From contig CAVYGO010000003.1 in the NCBI GenBank assembly GCA_963768085.1, positions 496,001 through 560,000 of the forward strand: a DNA stretch of 64,000 nucleotides, read 5' to 3'. A program made the translations under genes and the position numbers. This stretch comes from Pukyongia sp963768085. Lineage in GTDB: Bacteria > Bacteroidota > Bacteroidia > Flavobacteriales > Flavobacteriaceae. The notes beneath the pieces were generated by a model. The model was not told where the DNA came from, searched no databases, and saw nothing but the letters and a program-made list of their open reading frames with translations. Positions 27,724 to 35,525 of the stretch are shown here, in pieces. Positions within the stretch are counted from its first letter, which is position 1; each line of letters starts with the position of its first letter.

Positions 27724-28805
27724 TGGCTCAAACTATTTCAATAGCACCGGGACGAATTTGCCTCTTTGGTGATCATCAGGATTATTTGGGATTACCCATT
27801 ATCGCTGGTGCTATTAATCGCTATATTCAGGTGCAAGGATTTCCCAATAATACGGAGTACTTCAGAATATCCCTCGCTGATCTTGACCAAGAAGTATGTA
27901 TACAATTAGATGATCATAGCGAAACAATCAATAAGGGCGATCACTTAAAAGCCACTCTGAAAGTGCTTAAACGCTATGGTTGTATTCCTGAATCCGGATA
28001 TGATATAACTATTCAGGGTGATATCCCTATCAATGCCGGACTCTCCAGTTCTTCGGCTATGGTAGTTGCCTGGGTTCAATGGTTGTTAGTTACATTTGGT
28101 TGTACACATGAAAGCACCCCTGCATTTATAGGGCAAGTTGCCTATGAGGCTGAGGTTATTGAGCAAAATTCACCCGGTGGAAAAATGGACCAGTACACCA
28201 GTGCTATTGGAGGAATTATATACTTGGAAACCGATTGGAATTCGAAAGTATTACGGTTGGGAACACAATTGGATGGCCTTATCATTGCTGAATCTGGTAT
28301 TTCCAAAAACACCCTGGGTCTGCTGGAAGCGATAAAAACAAAAGCAATGCAGGCAATTTCCATAATAAAGAAAAATATTCCTGAATTTGATCTCCAAAAG
28401 GCCCAATTAATAGATTATGAAAACTATAAGGAGCTGCTACCCGAACCATTGAGACGATATTTTTATGCCGCGATAAAAAATCTTATGATAACGCAGGAAG
28501 CCCTGGCCGAACTACAACAAAAAGTGCCGGATCATTTAAAGCTTGGCTCTTTTATGAATGCCCATCATGAGGTATTAAGAGACTCTCTGGAAATTACGGT
28601 TCCCCGGATTGATGCTATGGTGAAGGCGGCACTGGATGCAGGGGCTTATGGGGCAAAGATCGTAGGTTCAGGAGGTGGAGGAAGTATTGTGGTATTGGCT
28701 GCTCCGAAACGGATGGAGTCCATTATTAAAGCCATAAAGATTGCAGGCGCAATTGATGCATATACCGTTGATATTTCAAAAGGAGCTCACTATCTAAATG
28801 ACTAA
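27723..28805 (+). CDS. GHMP-family sugar kinase (galactokinase-like)
   Basis: 360 residues, GTG start overlapping the GH109 stop (TAGTG). The galactokinase signature is present in variant form, GRICLFGDHQDY (residues 8-19), differing from the usual GRxNLIGEHTDY at the N and I positions. GHMP motif 2 is PINAGLSSSSAMVVA and motif 3 is KIVGSGGGGSIVVLA. This predicts anomeric (C1) phosphorylation of a hexose or N-acetylhexosamine, but the altered substrate loop makes galactose itself uncertain. It overlaps the nucleotidyltransferase gene by 8 bp. With its neighbours it forms a likely import, phosphorylate and activate sequence. Confidence 0.88.
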   Translation: MAQTISIAPGRICLFGDHQDYLGLPIIAGAINRYIQVQGFPNNTEYFRISLADLDQEVCIQLDDHSETINKGDHLKATLKVLKRYGCIPESGYDITIQGDIPINAGLSSSSAMVVAWVQWLLVTFGCTHESTPAFIGQVAYEAEVIEQNSPGGKMDQYTSAIGGIIYLETDWNSKVLRLGTQLDGLIIAESGISKNTLGLLEAIKTKAMQAISIIKKNIPEFDLQKAQLIDYENYKELLPEPLRRYFYAAIKNLMITQEALAELQQKVPDHLKLGSFMNAHHEVLRDSLEITVPRIDAMVKAALDAGAYGAKIVGSGGGGSIVVLAAPKRMESIIKAIKIAGAIDAYTVDISKGAHYLND

Positions 28806-29664
28806 AACATTGATCATATTGGCTGGCGGCTCTTCATCAAGAATGAAGCGATCGGATAGTACTATTTTGTCAGATTTGACATTCCAGGAAGCCAATACAA
28901 TAAGTAAAGCTCTTATTCATATAAATGGAAGGCCAATACTTGATTACATCCTTTACAATGCTAAAAGGGCCGGGTTAACAGACATCATCATCGTTACCGG
29001 CCCGGATAATTCTTTGTTCAAAGAGCAGTATGGAAATAAATCGCACGGAAATAATTTTCATGGATTAACTATTTCATTTGCCACTCAACACATCCCTGAA
29101 AATCGGAATAAACCGCTTGGCACTGCAGATGCCTTATGGCAGGCCTTGGTTCAGTATCCAAACCTACAACAAGAGTCCTTTCTGGTGTGTAATAGCGATA
29201 ATCTGTATAGTGTTGACGCATTTCTATATTTATCTGAGAATGAAAATCTCAACGCCTTTATAAATTATGACCGAGAAGCGCTTAATTTTTCTTCTGAGCG
29301 TATTGCAGGTTTTGCATTGACAAAAGTGAACCATCAAGGTTGCCTGGAAGATATAATCGAAAAACCCACAGAATTAGAGGCCGACAGGTATAAAGATATG
29401 CATGGTAAATTACGTGTAAGTATGAATTTGTGGAAATTCAATGGACCGACATTCGTTCCATATTTAGAAAATTGTCCAATAAACCCAACCCGGAATGAAA
29501 AAGAACTTCCTTCAGCAATACGTGCTATGATCAAGAATCATCCTTGCAGTATGATGGCGATCTCGCTATCTGAACATGTCCCGGATCTCACCGCAAAAGA
29601 CGATATTGCCGTTATGATTGATTATCTTTCCACCCACTATTCATATTTGGATTGGATAAATTAA
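28798..29664 (+). CDS. Sugar-1-phosphate nucleotidyltransferase family protein
   Basis: 288 residues of the NTP-transferase fold. The nucleotide-binding loop is IILAGGSSSRM (residues 6-16), followed by an unusual ~20-residue insert before SKALIHINGRPILDYIL, then LGTADALWQAL and the metal site in CNSDNLYS. Such enzymes couple a sugar-1-phosphate to an NTP to give a nucleotide sugar, and here the sugar phosphate would come from the overlapping kinase gene. Which sugar and which nucleotide cannot be decided from sequence. Confidence 0.87.
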   Translation: MTKTLIILAGGSSSRMKRSDSTILSDLTFQEANTISKALIHINGRPILDYILYNAKRAGLTDIIIVTGPDNSLFKEQYGNKSHGNNFHGLTISFATQHIPENRNKPLGTADALWQALVQYPNLQQESFLVCNSDNLYSVDAFLYLSENENLNAFINYDREALNFSSERIAGFALTKVNHQGCLEDIIEKPTELEADRYKDMHGKLRVSMNLWKFNGPTFVPYLENCPINPTRNEKELPSAIRAMIKNHPCSMMAISLSEHVPDLTAKDDIAVMIDYLSTHYSYLDWIN

Positions 29665-29674
29665 GCTAGCTCAT

Positions 29675-31486
29675 ATGATCGATTTAACCACCCTGGACCT
29701 TGTCATTATCATAGCCTTGTTTGTAGTGATCTTATCCATAGGTTTCTACGTAGGTAAGACCTCAGGTAAAAACAGTTCTCAATACTTCCTGTCAGGTCGA
29801 AACATGCCCTGGTGGTTGCTGGGATTATCTATGGTAGCAACCACATTCTCAACAGACACTCCTAACCTTGTTACGGATATAGTTCGCACCAATGGGGTAT
29901 CAGGTAACTGGGTCTGGTGGGCTTTTCTGGTCACAGGATTACTCACTGTATTTGTCTATGCAAAACTATGGCGTAAATCTGAAGTCAAAACGGATATAGA
30001 ATTTTACGAATTGCGCTACGGCGGAAAACCGGCTCGGTTCCTGCGAGGATTCAGAGCGATCTATCTGGGTATACTGTTTAACGTACTTGCAATGGCAGGT
30101 GTTACCCTTGCCGCTATTAAAATAGGTGAGGTCATGCTTGGTTTGGATCCTTTAACTACTGTAGTTATTGCCGGTTTGATCACGGCGGTATTCAGTGCTA
30201 TTGGCGGATTTAAAGGCGTGGTGTATACCGATTTCATATTATTCTTTGTTGCTATGGCAGGTGCTTTTGGAGCGGCCTATTACATCGTGGGACTTCCTGA
30301 GATAGGAGGCCTGGACGCATTGATAAATCATGATAATGTTAAGGGCAAACTGAATATTCTACCCGATCTTGACAATACCGAAATGCTTATTTCCCTCCTC
30401 ATTATTCCATTAGCCGTACAGTGGTGGAGTTCCTGGTACCCGGGTTCAGAACCCGGTGGTGGTGGTTATGTCGCACAAAGAATGTTAGCGGCTAAAAATG
30501 AAAACCATGCCATTGGTGCCACCTTCTTTTATAACATTATGCATTATGCGCTTCGGCCATGGCCCTGGATCGTTGTAGCTCTGGCATCATTGATAATATT
30601 CCCTGATCTTGCCAGTATCCAGGAAGCCTTTCCCAATGTTTCCGAAGACAAACTGGGGCACGACCTCGCTTATTCGGCCATGCTTACGATGCTTCCCAGT
30701 GGGCTCTTAGGTTTGGTGCTGGCTTCCTTGTCGGCAGCGTATATGAGCACCATAAGTACGCACTTAAATTGGGGTGCATCCTATGTAGTAAATGATTTTT
30801 ATGCACAACAAATAAAACCTTCAGCCTCAGAAAAGGAATTGGTAAATGTGGGTCGATTAACTACTGTACTTCTAATGATCGTAAGTGCTTCAATAGCATT
30901 GTTGCTTACCAATGCCTTACAGCTTTTCGACATTATACTGATGTTTGGTGCCGGCACAGGGCTTATTTTTATTTTAAGATGGTTCTGGTGGCGGCTTAAT
31001 GCGTGGACAGAAATTAGTGCCATGGTGGCTTCCGGGGTGATCTCGATTTTAATTGCGTTTACGCCCATTGGTGATATTCTTTTTGGTGACAGTGGAATAT
31101 TTCCAGCCTATGCCAGATTTCCTTTTGTAGTGTTCAGCTCTATGGCCATTTGGCTGTCGGTCACTTTTCTCACACGACCTGAATCCAAGGAAGTATTATA
31201 TCGGTTTTACAGGAAAACACAACCCGGAGGTCCCGGATGGAAGAAGGTGATATCGGAAGCTAAATCAGATAATGAAGATCTGGTTCAGACCAGCGAGGCA
31301 TGGAGTGTGCCGGCAGGCATTATAGCTATGCTGGTAGGCTGTGTTTTTATTTACAGCGCCATGTTTACCACAGGCTACTTTATCTATGGAGAAACCACAA
31401 AAGCATTGGGATTACTCGCCGTATGCGTTGTTTCGGGAGTTTTGTTATCTCAGGTATGGAAACGGGTAAAGGGCAAGATATTATAA
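29675..31486 (+). CDS. SLC5-family sodium:solute symporter
   Basis: 603 residues with about 14 hydrophobic helices. The N-terminal helix region is typical of SSS transporters (DLVIIIALFVVILSIGFYVG, then GKNSSQYFLSGRNMPWWLLG), followed by the conserved TFSTDTP and AQRMLAAK segments. It imports a solute with Na+; the adjacent sugar kinase and nucleotidyltransferase point to a sugar. It starts 10 bp after the nucleotidyltransferase stop, completing the four-gene set. Confidence 0.93.
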   Translation: MIDLTTLDLVIIIALFVVILSIGFYVGKTSGKNSSQYFLSGRNMPWWLLGLSMVATTFSTDTPNLVTDIVRTNGVSGNWVWWAFLVTGLLTVFVYAKLWRKSEVKTDIEFYELRYGGKPARFLRGFRAIYLGILFNVLAMAGVTLAAIKIGEVMLGLDPLTTVVIAGLITAVFSAIGGFKGVVYTDFILFFVAMAGAFGAAYYIVGLPEIGGLDALINHDNVKGKLNILPDLDNTEMLISLLIIPLAVQWWSSWYPGSEPGGGGYVAQRMLAAKNENHAIGATFFYNIMHYALRPWPWIVVALASLIIFPDLASIQEAFPNVSEDKLGHDLAYSAMLTMLPSGLLGLVLASLSAAYMSTISTHLNWGASYVVNDFYAQQIKPSASEKELVNVGRLTTVLLMIVSASIALLLTNALQLFDIILMFGAGTGLIFILRWFWWRLNAWTEISAMVASGVISILIAFTPIGDILFGDSGIFPAYARFPFVVFSSMAIWLSVTFLTRPESKEVLYRFYRKTQPGGPGWKKVISEAKSDNEDLVQTSEAWSVPAGIIAMLVGCVFIYSAMFTTGYFIYGETTKALGLLAVCVVSGVLLSQVWKRVKGKIL

Positions 31487-31533
31487 TAGATACCTACTGA
31501 AGGCCAAATCCCTTGTGGTTCATACTAAAGATT

Positions 31534-31557
31534 AGCCCCACAATTTCTTGCGGGGCT
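31534..31557. terminator. Hairpin after the symporter gene
   Basis: AGCCCC(A)CAA / TTG(C)GGGGCT, 10-bp stem with one mismatch and a TTTC loop (GAAA on the other strand). The T run is poor on both strands. It is closely related to the better hairpin at 33590-33613. The rest of 31487-31709 contains only a fragment of the CACTTCGACA... dispersed repeat and no reading frame or tnaC-like leader. Confidence 0.5.
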
Positions 31558-31709
31558 ATTCGGGGTTTTGCTTCTCCTCACTTCGACAGATGCAGCGCAG
31601 ACTTCGGTTCGGATTTGCGCTTGTAACTTTGGGGCCCTTTTGTCTTAATACCTGACATTTGTCATAGCCTGAAAAAGGGGGAAACTTTACTTTACTGCAA
31701 ATTTAAATT

Positions 31710-33092
31710 ATGAATCTTCCGTACGCCGAACCCTATAAGACCAAAATGGTGGAGTACATAAAGCCGTCCACTGTTGAAGAGCGCAAGAAATGGATAGAAG
31801 AAGCCCATTATAATTTATTCAACCTCACCTCAGAAAAGGTATTTATCGATCTGTTAACCGATTCGGGTACCGGGGCCATGAGTGACAAGCAATGGGCCGA
31901 AATAATGTTGGGGGATGAAAGTTATGCAGGGTCTCAGTCTTACTTAAAGCTGAAGGACACTGTGCAGCGCATCACAGGATTTCCTTATTTTTTACCCACT
32001 CACCAGGGAAGGGCAGCGGAGAATGTGTTGTTTTCAGTAATGGTGAAAGAAGGGAATATCATACCTGGCAATGCACATTTCGACACCACCAAGGGACATA
32101 TTGAGTTTAGAAAGGCAACGGCTTTGGATTGTACCATCGATGAGGCCTTCGACACCACCATTTACCATCCCTTCAAAGGTAATATCAACATCGAAAAACT
32201 TGAGAGTGCTTTAACGAACAATCCAGGGGACAAGATTCCATTCGTCATTCTTACGGTGACTTGTAATACGGCTGGTGGACAACCGGTGTCTATGGATAAT
32301 ATCAAAAAGGTCTCGCGAGTGTGTAAAAAGTATGACACACCACTAATTATTGATGCCGCACGCTTTGCTGAAAATGCATATTTTATAAAGATCAGAGAAG
32401 AGGGATTCAAGGAATGGTCCATTAAGGAGATAGCCCGAGAGCTATTTTCCTATGCAGATGGAATGACCATGAGTGCAAAGAAAGATGGCCTTGTAAATAT
32501 GGGCGGGTTTATTGCCCTTCGAGATGAAGAACTGTATAAACAAGCGACTGTATTCAATATCATGTTCGAGGGTTTCCTCACCTATGGAGGGATGAATGGA
32601 CGTGACATGGGTGCCCTTGCCGTTGGATTAGACGAGGCCACTGAATTCGACTATCTCGAGACCAGGGTAGAGCAGGTTGCGTTTTTGGGAGATCGATTGG
32701 TGGAATATGGAATACCCGTTCTTCAGCCTTTTGGCGGGCATGCTATTTTTTTGGATGCCAACAAGTTTGTTCCCACCATTCCTCGTGATGAATACAGGGC
32801 GCAGGCATTGGCCATTGAGCTATATATTGAAGGAGGTATCCGAAGCGTTGAAATAGGGACCATATTGGCAGACCGCGACCCCTTTACGCACAAAAATCGT
32901 TATCCCGAACTGGAACTGGTACGGCTTGCCATTCCACGAAGGACCTATTCGTTGAATCATATGCGCTATATCGCTGCGGTTCTTAAAAAGATATACGATT
33001 CCAGGGATAAGGCAAAGAGAGGCTACAAAATTGTTGATGAGGCCCCCATCATGCGACACTTTACGGTGAAGTTGGAAAAAATTACCCACTAA
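31710..33092 (+). CDS. tnaA: Tryptophanase
   Basis: PLP enzyme that splits tryptophan to indole, pyruvate and ammonia in the cytoplasm. The 460 residues carry the beta-eliminating lyase signature YADGMTMSAKKDGLVNMGG, with the PLP lysine the second of the pair (Lys258). Two positions separate it from tyrosine phenol-lyase: HFDTTKGH has Asp125 where TPL has Thr, and the C-terminal RHFTVKL has His where TPL has Phe. Both agree with tryptophanase. There is no tnaC-like leader and no adjacent tryptophan permease. Confidence 0.93.
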   Translation: MNLPYAEPYKTKMVEYIKPSTVEERKKWIEEAHYNLFNLTSEKVFIDLLTDSGTGAMSDKQWAEIMLGDESYAGSQSYLKLKDTVQRITGFPYFLPTHQGRAAENVLFSVMVKEGNIIPGNAHFDTTKGHIEFRKATALDCTIDEAFDTTIYHPFKGNINIEKLESALTNNPGDKIPFVILTVTCNTAGGQPVSMDNIKKVSRVCKKYDTPLIIDAARFAENAYFIKIREEGFKEWSIKEIARELFSYADGMTMSAKKDGLVNMGGFIALRDEELYKQATVFNIMFEGFLTYGGMNGRDMGALAVGLDEATEFDYLETRVEQVAFLGDRLVEYGIPVLQPFGGHAIFLDANKFVPTIPRDEYRAQALAIELYIEGGIRSVEIGTILADRDPFTHKNRYPELELVRLAIPRRTYSLNHMRYIAAVLKKIYDSRDKAKRGYKIVDEAPIMRHFTVKLEKITH

Positions 33093-33204
33093 ATTATAGA
33101 TACCCAAGACCCGGCTTCATAGCATATAGGCTAACATGTGCAATTCAAGTGCGCAACACTTCGATAAACTCAGTGCAACGCTTCTCCTCCTAGTTTTTCT
33201 CATG

Positions 33205-33357
33205 AAAAAAGCCACTCACTTTCGAGCAATTAATTAATAAAAAACACCGTTTTGGATTATCCCTGCCAGCGCGGCAGGCCAATCGCTCACTAAAATAGTC
33301 CACCGGACTATTCTTATACGTTCGCGAGCCTCTTGGACTTACCTCGACTTCGCTCGG
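33205..33357. repeat. Direct repeat unit 1 (~153 bp)
   Basis: Runs from GAAAAAAGCCACTCACTTTC to the CTTCGCTCGG end and matches unit 2 (33402-33554) with about ten differences. It contains the palindrome AATAGTCC-ACC-GGACTATT at 33294-33312 and a TCTTGGACTT fragment resembling the tRNA-Asn tail. Confidence 0.8.
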
Positions 33358-33401
33358 GACAGGCTAGCTCAGGATAAACTTATCGTCTATCTTTTTCCAA
33401 A

Positions 33402-33554
33402 GAAAAAGCCACTCACTTTCGAGCAATCACTAAATAAAAAACACCGTGTTGGATTTTCCCTGCCAGCGCGGCAAGCCAATCGCTCACTAAAATAGTCCAC
33501 AGGACTATTTTTATACGTTCGCGAGCCTCTTGGACTTACCTCGACTTCGCTCGG
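33402..33554. repeat. Direct repeat unit 2 (~153 bp)
   Basis: Second copy of the unit, offset by 197 bp. Its palindrome is AAAATAGTCC-ACA-GGACTATTTT at 33489-33511. The stem differs from unit 1 only where pairing is kept. Confidence 0.8.
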
Positions 33555-33589
33555 CATAAACTTCTCCTCCAAGTTTTTCTCACGAAAAA

Positions 33590-33613
33590 AGCCCCACAAT
33601 TTCTTGTGGGGCT
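33590..33613 (-). terminator. GAAA-loop terminator beside a tRNA-Asn tail remnant
   Basis: A perfect 10-bp stem AGCCCCACAA / TTGTGGGGCT with loop TTTC (GAAA on the minus strand), followed on the minus strand by six T residues. It lies just past the tRNA tail copy at 33616-33648. Confidence 0.7.
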
Positions 33614-33615
33614 CT

Positions 33616-33648
33616 TCGGAGCTTCGCTCCTCCTCTTGGACTCGAACC
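33616..33648 (-). pseudogene. tRNA-Asn 3' tail remnant
   Basis: 33 bases identical to 33878-33910: the T-arm and acceptor 3' half of tRNA-Asn plus a short GGAGC-TTC-GCTCC hairpin beyond it. The 5' half of the tRNA is absent, replaced by a palindromic repeat, so this is a decayed duplicate. Confidence 0.65.
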
Positions 33649-33661
33649 GGCCGGAGCGTTA

Positions 33662-33684
33662 AAATTTGTCCCGTGGACAAATTT
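33662..33684. repeat. Palindrome AAATTTGTCC-CGT-GGACAAATTT
   Basis: Perfect 10-bp inverted repeat with 3-base spacer. Read on the minus strand its flanks (GGCC, GTTCGCT) align with those of the 33300 and 33500 copies, so it is an inverted member of the same family. Confidence 0.65.
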
Positions 33685-33748
33685 AGCGAACGGGCCAGCT
33701 GGCGCATTGGCGTGTCCTTGAGTTCGAGTTCAAGACTATATAAACAAA

Positions 33749-33774
33749 AAACCCGATCATTTCTGATCGGGTTT
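33749..33774 (-). terminator. GAAA-loop terminator beside a second tRNA-Asn tail fragment
   Basis: A perfect 11-bp stem AAACCCGATCA / TGATCGGGTTT with loop TTTC, with a T-rich minus-strand tail. The adjacent 33782-33800 again matches the tRNA-Asn acceptor/T-stem end. Confidence 0.7.
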
Positions 33775-33850
33775 AGAATCAAGCTCCTCCTCTTGGACTC
33801 CCTTCGACAGGCTCAGGATAAACTTCTCGCCCAAGTTTTTCTAACGAAAA

Positions 33851-33876
33851 AAGCCATTTACTTTCGTAAACGGCTT
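33851..33876 (-). terminator. Terminator of tRNA-Asn
   Basis: AAGCC(A)TTTAC / GTAAA(C)GGCTT stem with one mismatch, GAAA loop on the minus strand and six T residues after it, 13 bp beyond the tRNA 3' end. Confidence 0.75.
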
Positions 33877-33888
33877 GTCGGAGCTTCG

Positions 33889-33962
33889 CTCCTCCTCTTG
33901 GACTCGAACCAAGGACACCCTGATTAACAGTCAGGTGCTCTAACCAACTGAGCTAAGGAGGA
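33889..33962 (-). tRNA. tRNA-Asn(GTT)
   Basis: A 74-base cloverleaf on the minus strand: acceptor TCCTCCT / AGGAGGA, D stem GCTC/GAGC, anticodon stem CCTGA/TCAGG with loop CTGTTAA (anticodon GTT), T arm CTTGG-TTCGAGT-CCAAG, discriminator G. CCA is not encoded. Its 3' tail recurs as fragments in the adjacent repeat block. Confidence 0.96.
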
Positions 33963-34075
33963 ATTTATTTTCTGTCTTTTTAGGCGGACTCTGCCCTCCG
34001 AAACGATGGATTATCGTAAAGGAGGGTGCAAATATAAATTTTTTTTAACTGCCGCAAAAAAGAAATATTACTTTT

Positions 34076-35386
34076 TTACTTAAATAACCAGCGGTAGATA
34101 TCATTCCCATTCGCAAACAATACCAACGCAATTAAAAGGAAGAAGCCTACCATCTGAGCATACTCCAAGAATTTGTCGCCCGGTTTACGCCCGGTGGCCA
34201 TTTCATACAGTAAAAATGCCACATGTCCCCCGTCCAATGCGGGTATAGGAAGAACGTTCATAAAGGCTAATATTATTGATATCAGTGCTGTTGTCTGCCA
34301 GAAGGCAACCCAACTCCATTGCCCGGGGAAAAGATTTCCGATAGCACCAAAACCGCCAATTTGTGTTGCCCCTTTCGAAGTAAATACATATTTGAATTGC
34401 TTTACATAGTCCTTCAAAATATTATAACCAAAACTCACTCCTCCGGTTATACTTTCTCCGAGGCTGTATTCTATCTTTCGGGTATTGGAAACATTATCAA
34501 CACCTATCTGACCGTTTTCATTGGTAGTAACCATAATGGTCTGAACAACACCGGATCTCTCAATTTCAATAGCATTTTCAATACCCTTATTATCTCTTAA
34601 TTTATCCTGAAATTCATACCAATAGTCAACTTTCTCACCGTTGACTGCCAGCATTCTATCCCCTTTCTTAAATCCTGCTGCGAGGGCTGGAAAACCAGCA
34701 ACCACAGTATCTAAAATAGCTTCTTCTCTTTCTTTAAAAGGTAAGAGTATATCCTTATCGAACATGTACGAACCTATATCCTCCGGAAGGCTAATCGTTT
34801 CTTCTGCCCCGTCAGGGTGAACCACGGTGATATCAGTAACATCTCTAAGAAACAATTCTCTGTTGATATTGGTCACATAAGGGAAATCTTCATTATTTAC
34901 CTTCAGGATCTTGTCTCCGTCCTGAAATCCGAACTCCTTGAACTCGTCAACCACAGCAAATCCATTGGATAATTCTTCGTTTGTAGTAACATTCCTGCCA
35001 TAGAAATACATTATTCCCATATAGATCACGAAACCTACAATAATATTTACAGTGACACCTCCCAGCATAATTATTAATCGCTGCCAGGCCGGTTTAGATC
35101 GGAACTCCCATGGTTGTGGAGGCTGAGCCATCTGTTCTTTGTCCATGCTCTCGTCGATCATCCCGGAGATCTTTACATATCCTCCCAGGGGTAACCATCC
35201 AATTCCATAAACCGTATCCCCGATCTTCTTTTTCACAAGAGCAAATTTCACATCGAAAAACAAAAAGAATTTCTCAACACGCGTCTTGAAAAGTTTGGCA
35301 GGAATAAAATGGCCTAACTCATGAAGTACGATTAATAAAGATAAACTCAATAAAAGCTGAATGGCCTTGACCGCAAATGGACTCAT
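34076..35386 (-). CDS. rseP: Site-2 intramembrane metalloprotease RseP
   Basis: Cleaves membrane-bound regulators such as anti-sigma factors within the membrane. The 436 residues have the zinc site HELGHF in the first helix (His22, Glu23, His26) and the second site PALDGGH near residue 386. Two PDZ-like domains lie between, about residues 125-190 and 205-280 (AAGFKKGDRMLAVNGEKVDY). The four-helix membrane core is complete. The upstream -7 box at 35407-35414 leaves a short leader. The anti-sigma substrate is not in this window. Confidence 0.96.
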   Translation of the reverse strand: MSPFAVKAIQLLLSLSLLIVLHELGHFIPAKLFKTRVEKFFLFFDVKFALVKKKIGDTVYGIGWLPLGGYVKISGMIDESMDKEQMAQPPQPWEFRSKPAWQRLIIMLGGVTVNIIVGFVIYMGIMYFYGRNVTTNEELSNGFAVVDEFKEFGFQDGDKILKVNNEDFPYVTNINRELFLRDVTDITVVHPDGAEETISLPEDIGSYMFDKDILLPFKEREEAILDTVVAGFPALAAGFKKGDRMLAVNGEKVDYWYEFQDKLRDNKGIENAIEIERSGVVQTIMVTTNENGQIGVDNVSNTRKIEYSLGESITGGVSFGYNILKDYVKQFKYVFTSKGATQIGGFGAIGNLFPGQWSWVAFWQTTALISIILAFMNVLPIPALDGGHVAFLLYEMATGRKPGDKFLEYAQMVGFFLLIALVLFANGNDIYRWLFK

Positions 35387-35406
35387 ATATTATCAAAATT
35401 GAGGGA

Positions 35407-35414
35407 CAAAAGTA
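35407..35414 (-). promoter_or_regulatory. -7 element (TACTTTTG) of rseP
   Basis: Matches TAnnTTTG on the minus strand, 20 bp before the rseP ATG. No TTG box at the expected -33 spacing. Confidence 0.4.
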
Positions 35415-35488
35415 ACCTTTTAGACGTTCTTAGAAAAATAATTGCAAACTGGGCTATCAGTCTTATAAAACTTTTAACTGTTACAGCA

Positions 35489-35518
35489 TTGTCAATCTTT
35501 TAACCCATCGTAATTTTG
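35489..35518 (+). promoter_or_regulatory. Promoter TTG-N19-TAATTTTG of the SCO gene
   Basis: Both Bacteroidota sigma elements are consensus with ideal 19-bp spacing. The -7 box ends 2 bp before the first ATG (35520), so transcription should begin around 35523-35526 and the second ATG (35526) is the more likely start. Confidence 0.75.
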
Positions 35519-35525
35519 CATGCTC

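Larger units (their letters stand above)
33093..33888. repeat. Repeat-rich non-coding block between tnaA and tRNA-Asn
   Basis: About 800 bp without a credible gene. It contains two near-identical ~153-bp direct repeats, three GTCC-N3-GGAC palindromes, and several GAAA-loop hairpins with minus-strand T runs. It also has tRNA-Asn 3' tail copies and variants of the CTTCGACAGGCTCAGG dispersed motif. A leader-like string CTTCTCCTCCAAGTTTTTCT recurs near 33181, 33561 and 33823. Together this looks like repeated amplification and decay of a tRNA-Asn/terminator unit. Confidence 0.75.

Noticed and set aside
31487..31709. Possible tnaC-like leader before tryptophanase
   Set aside because: No short frame with a tryptophan codon at a stop-proximal position is found, and no rut-like region is evident.
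31710..33092. Tyrosine phenol-lyase instead of tryptophanase
   Set aside because: The Asp in HFDTTKGH and the C-terminal His in RHFTVKL match tryptophanase; the TPL-specific Thr and Phe are absent.
33205..33554. CRISPR-like tandem repeats
   Set aside because: Only two copies, ~153 bp each, with no short regular repeat/spacer pattern and no cas genes.
33387..33782. 131-residue open frame on the minus strand
   Set aside because: It lies across direct repeats, palindromes and terminator hairpins, has an improbable composition (KRVQEEERSSEEP-type runs) and no family resemblance.
33604..33927. 107-residue open frame on the plus strand
   Set aside because: It overlaps tRNA-Asn and its tail copies and reads through terminator hairpins; it is a by-product of repeats.
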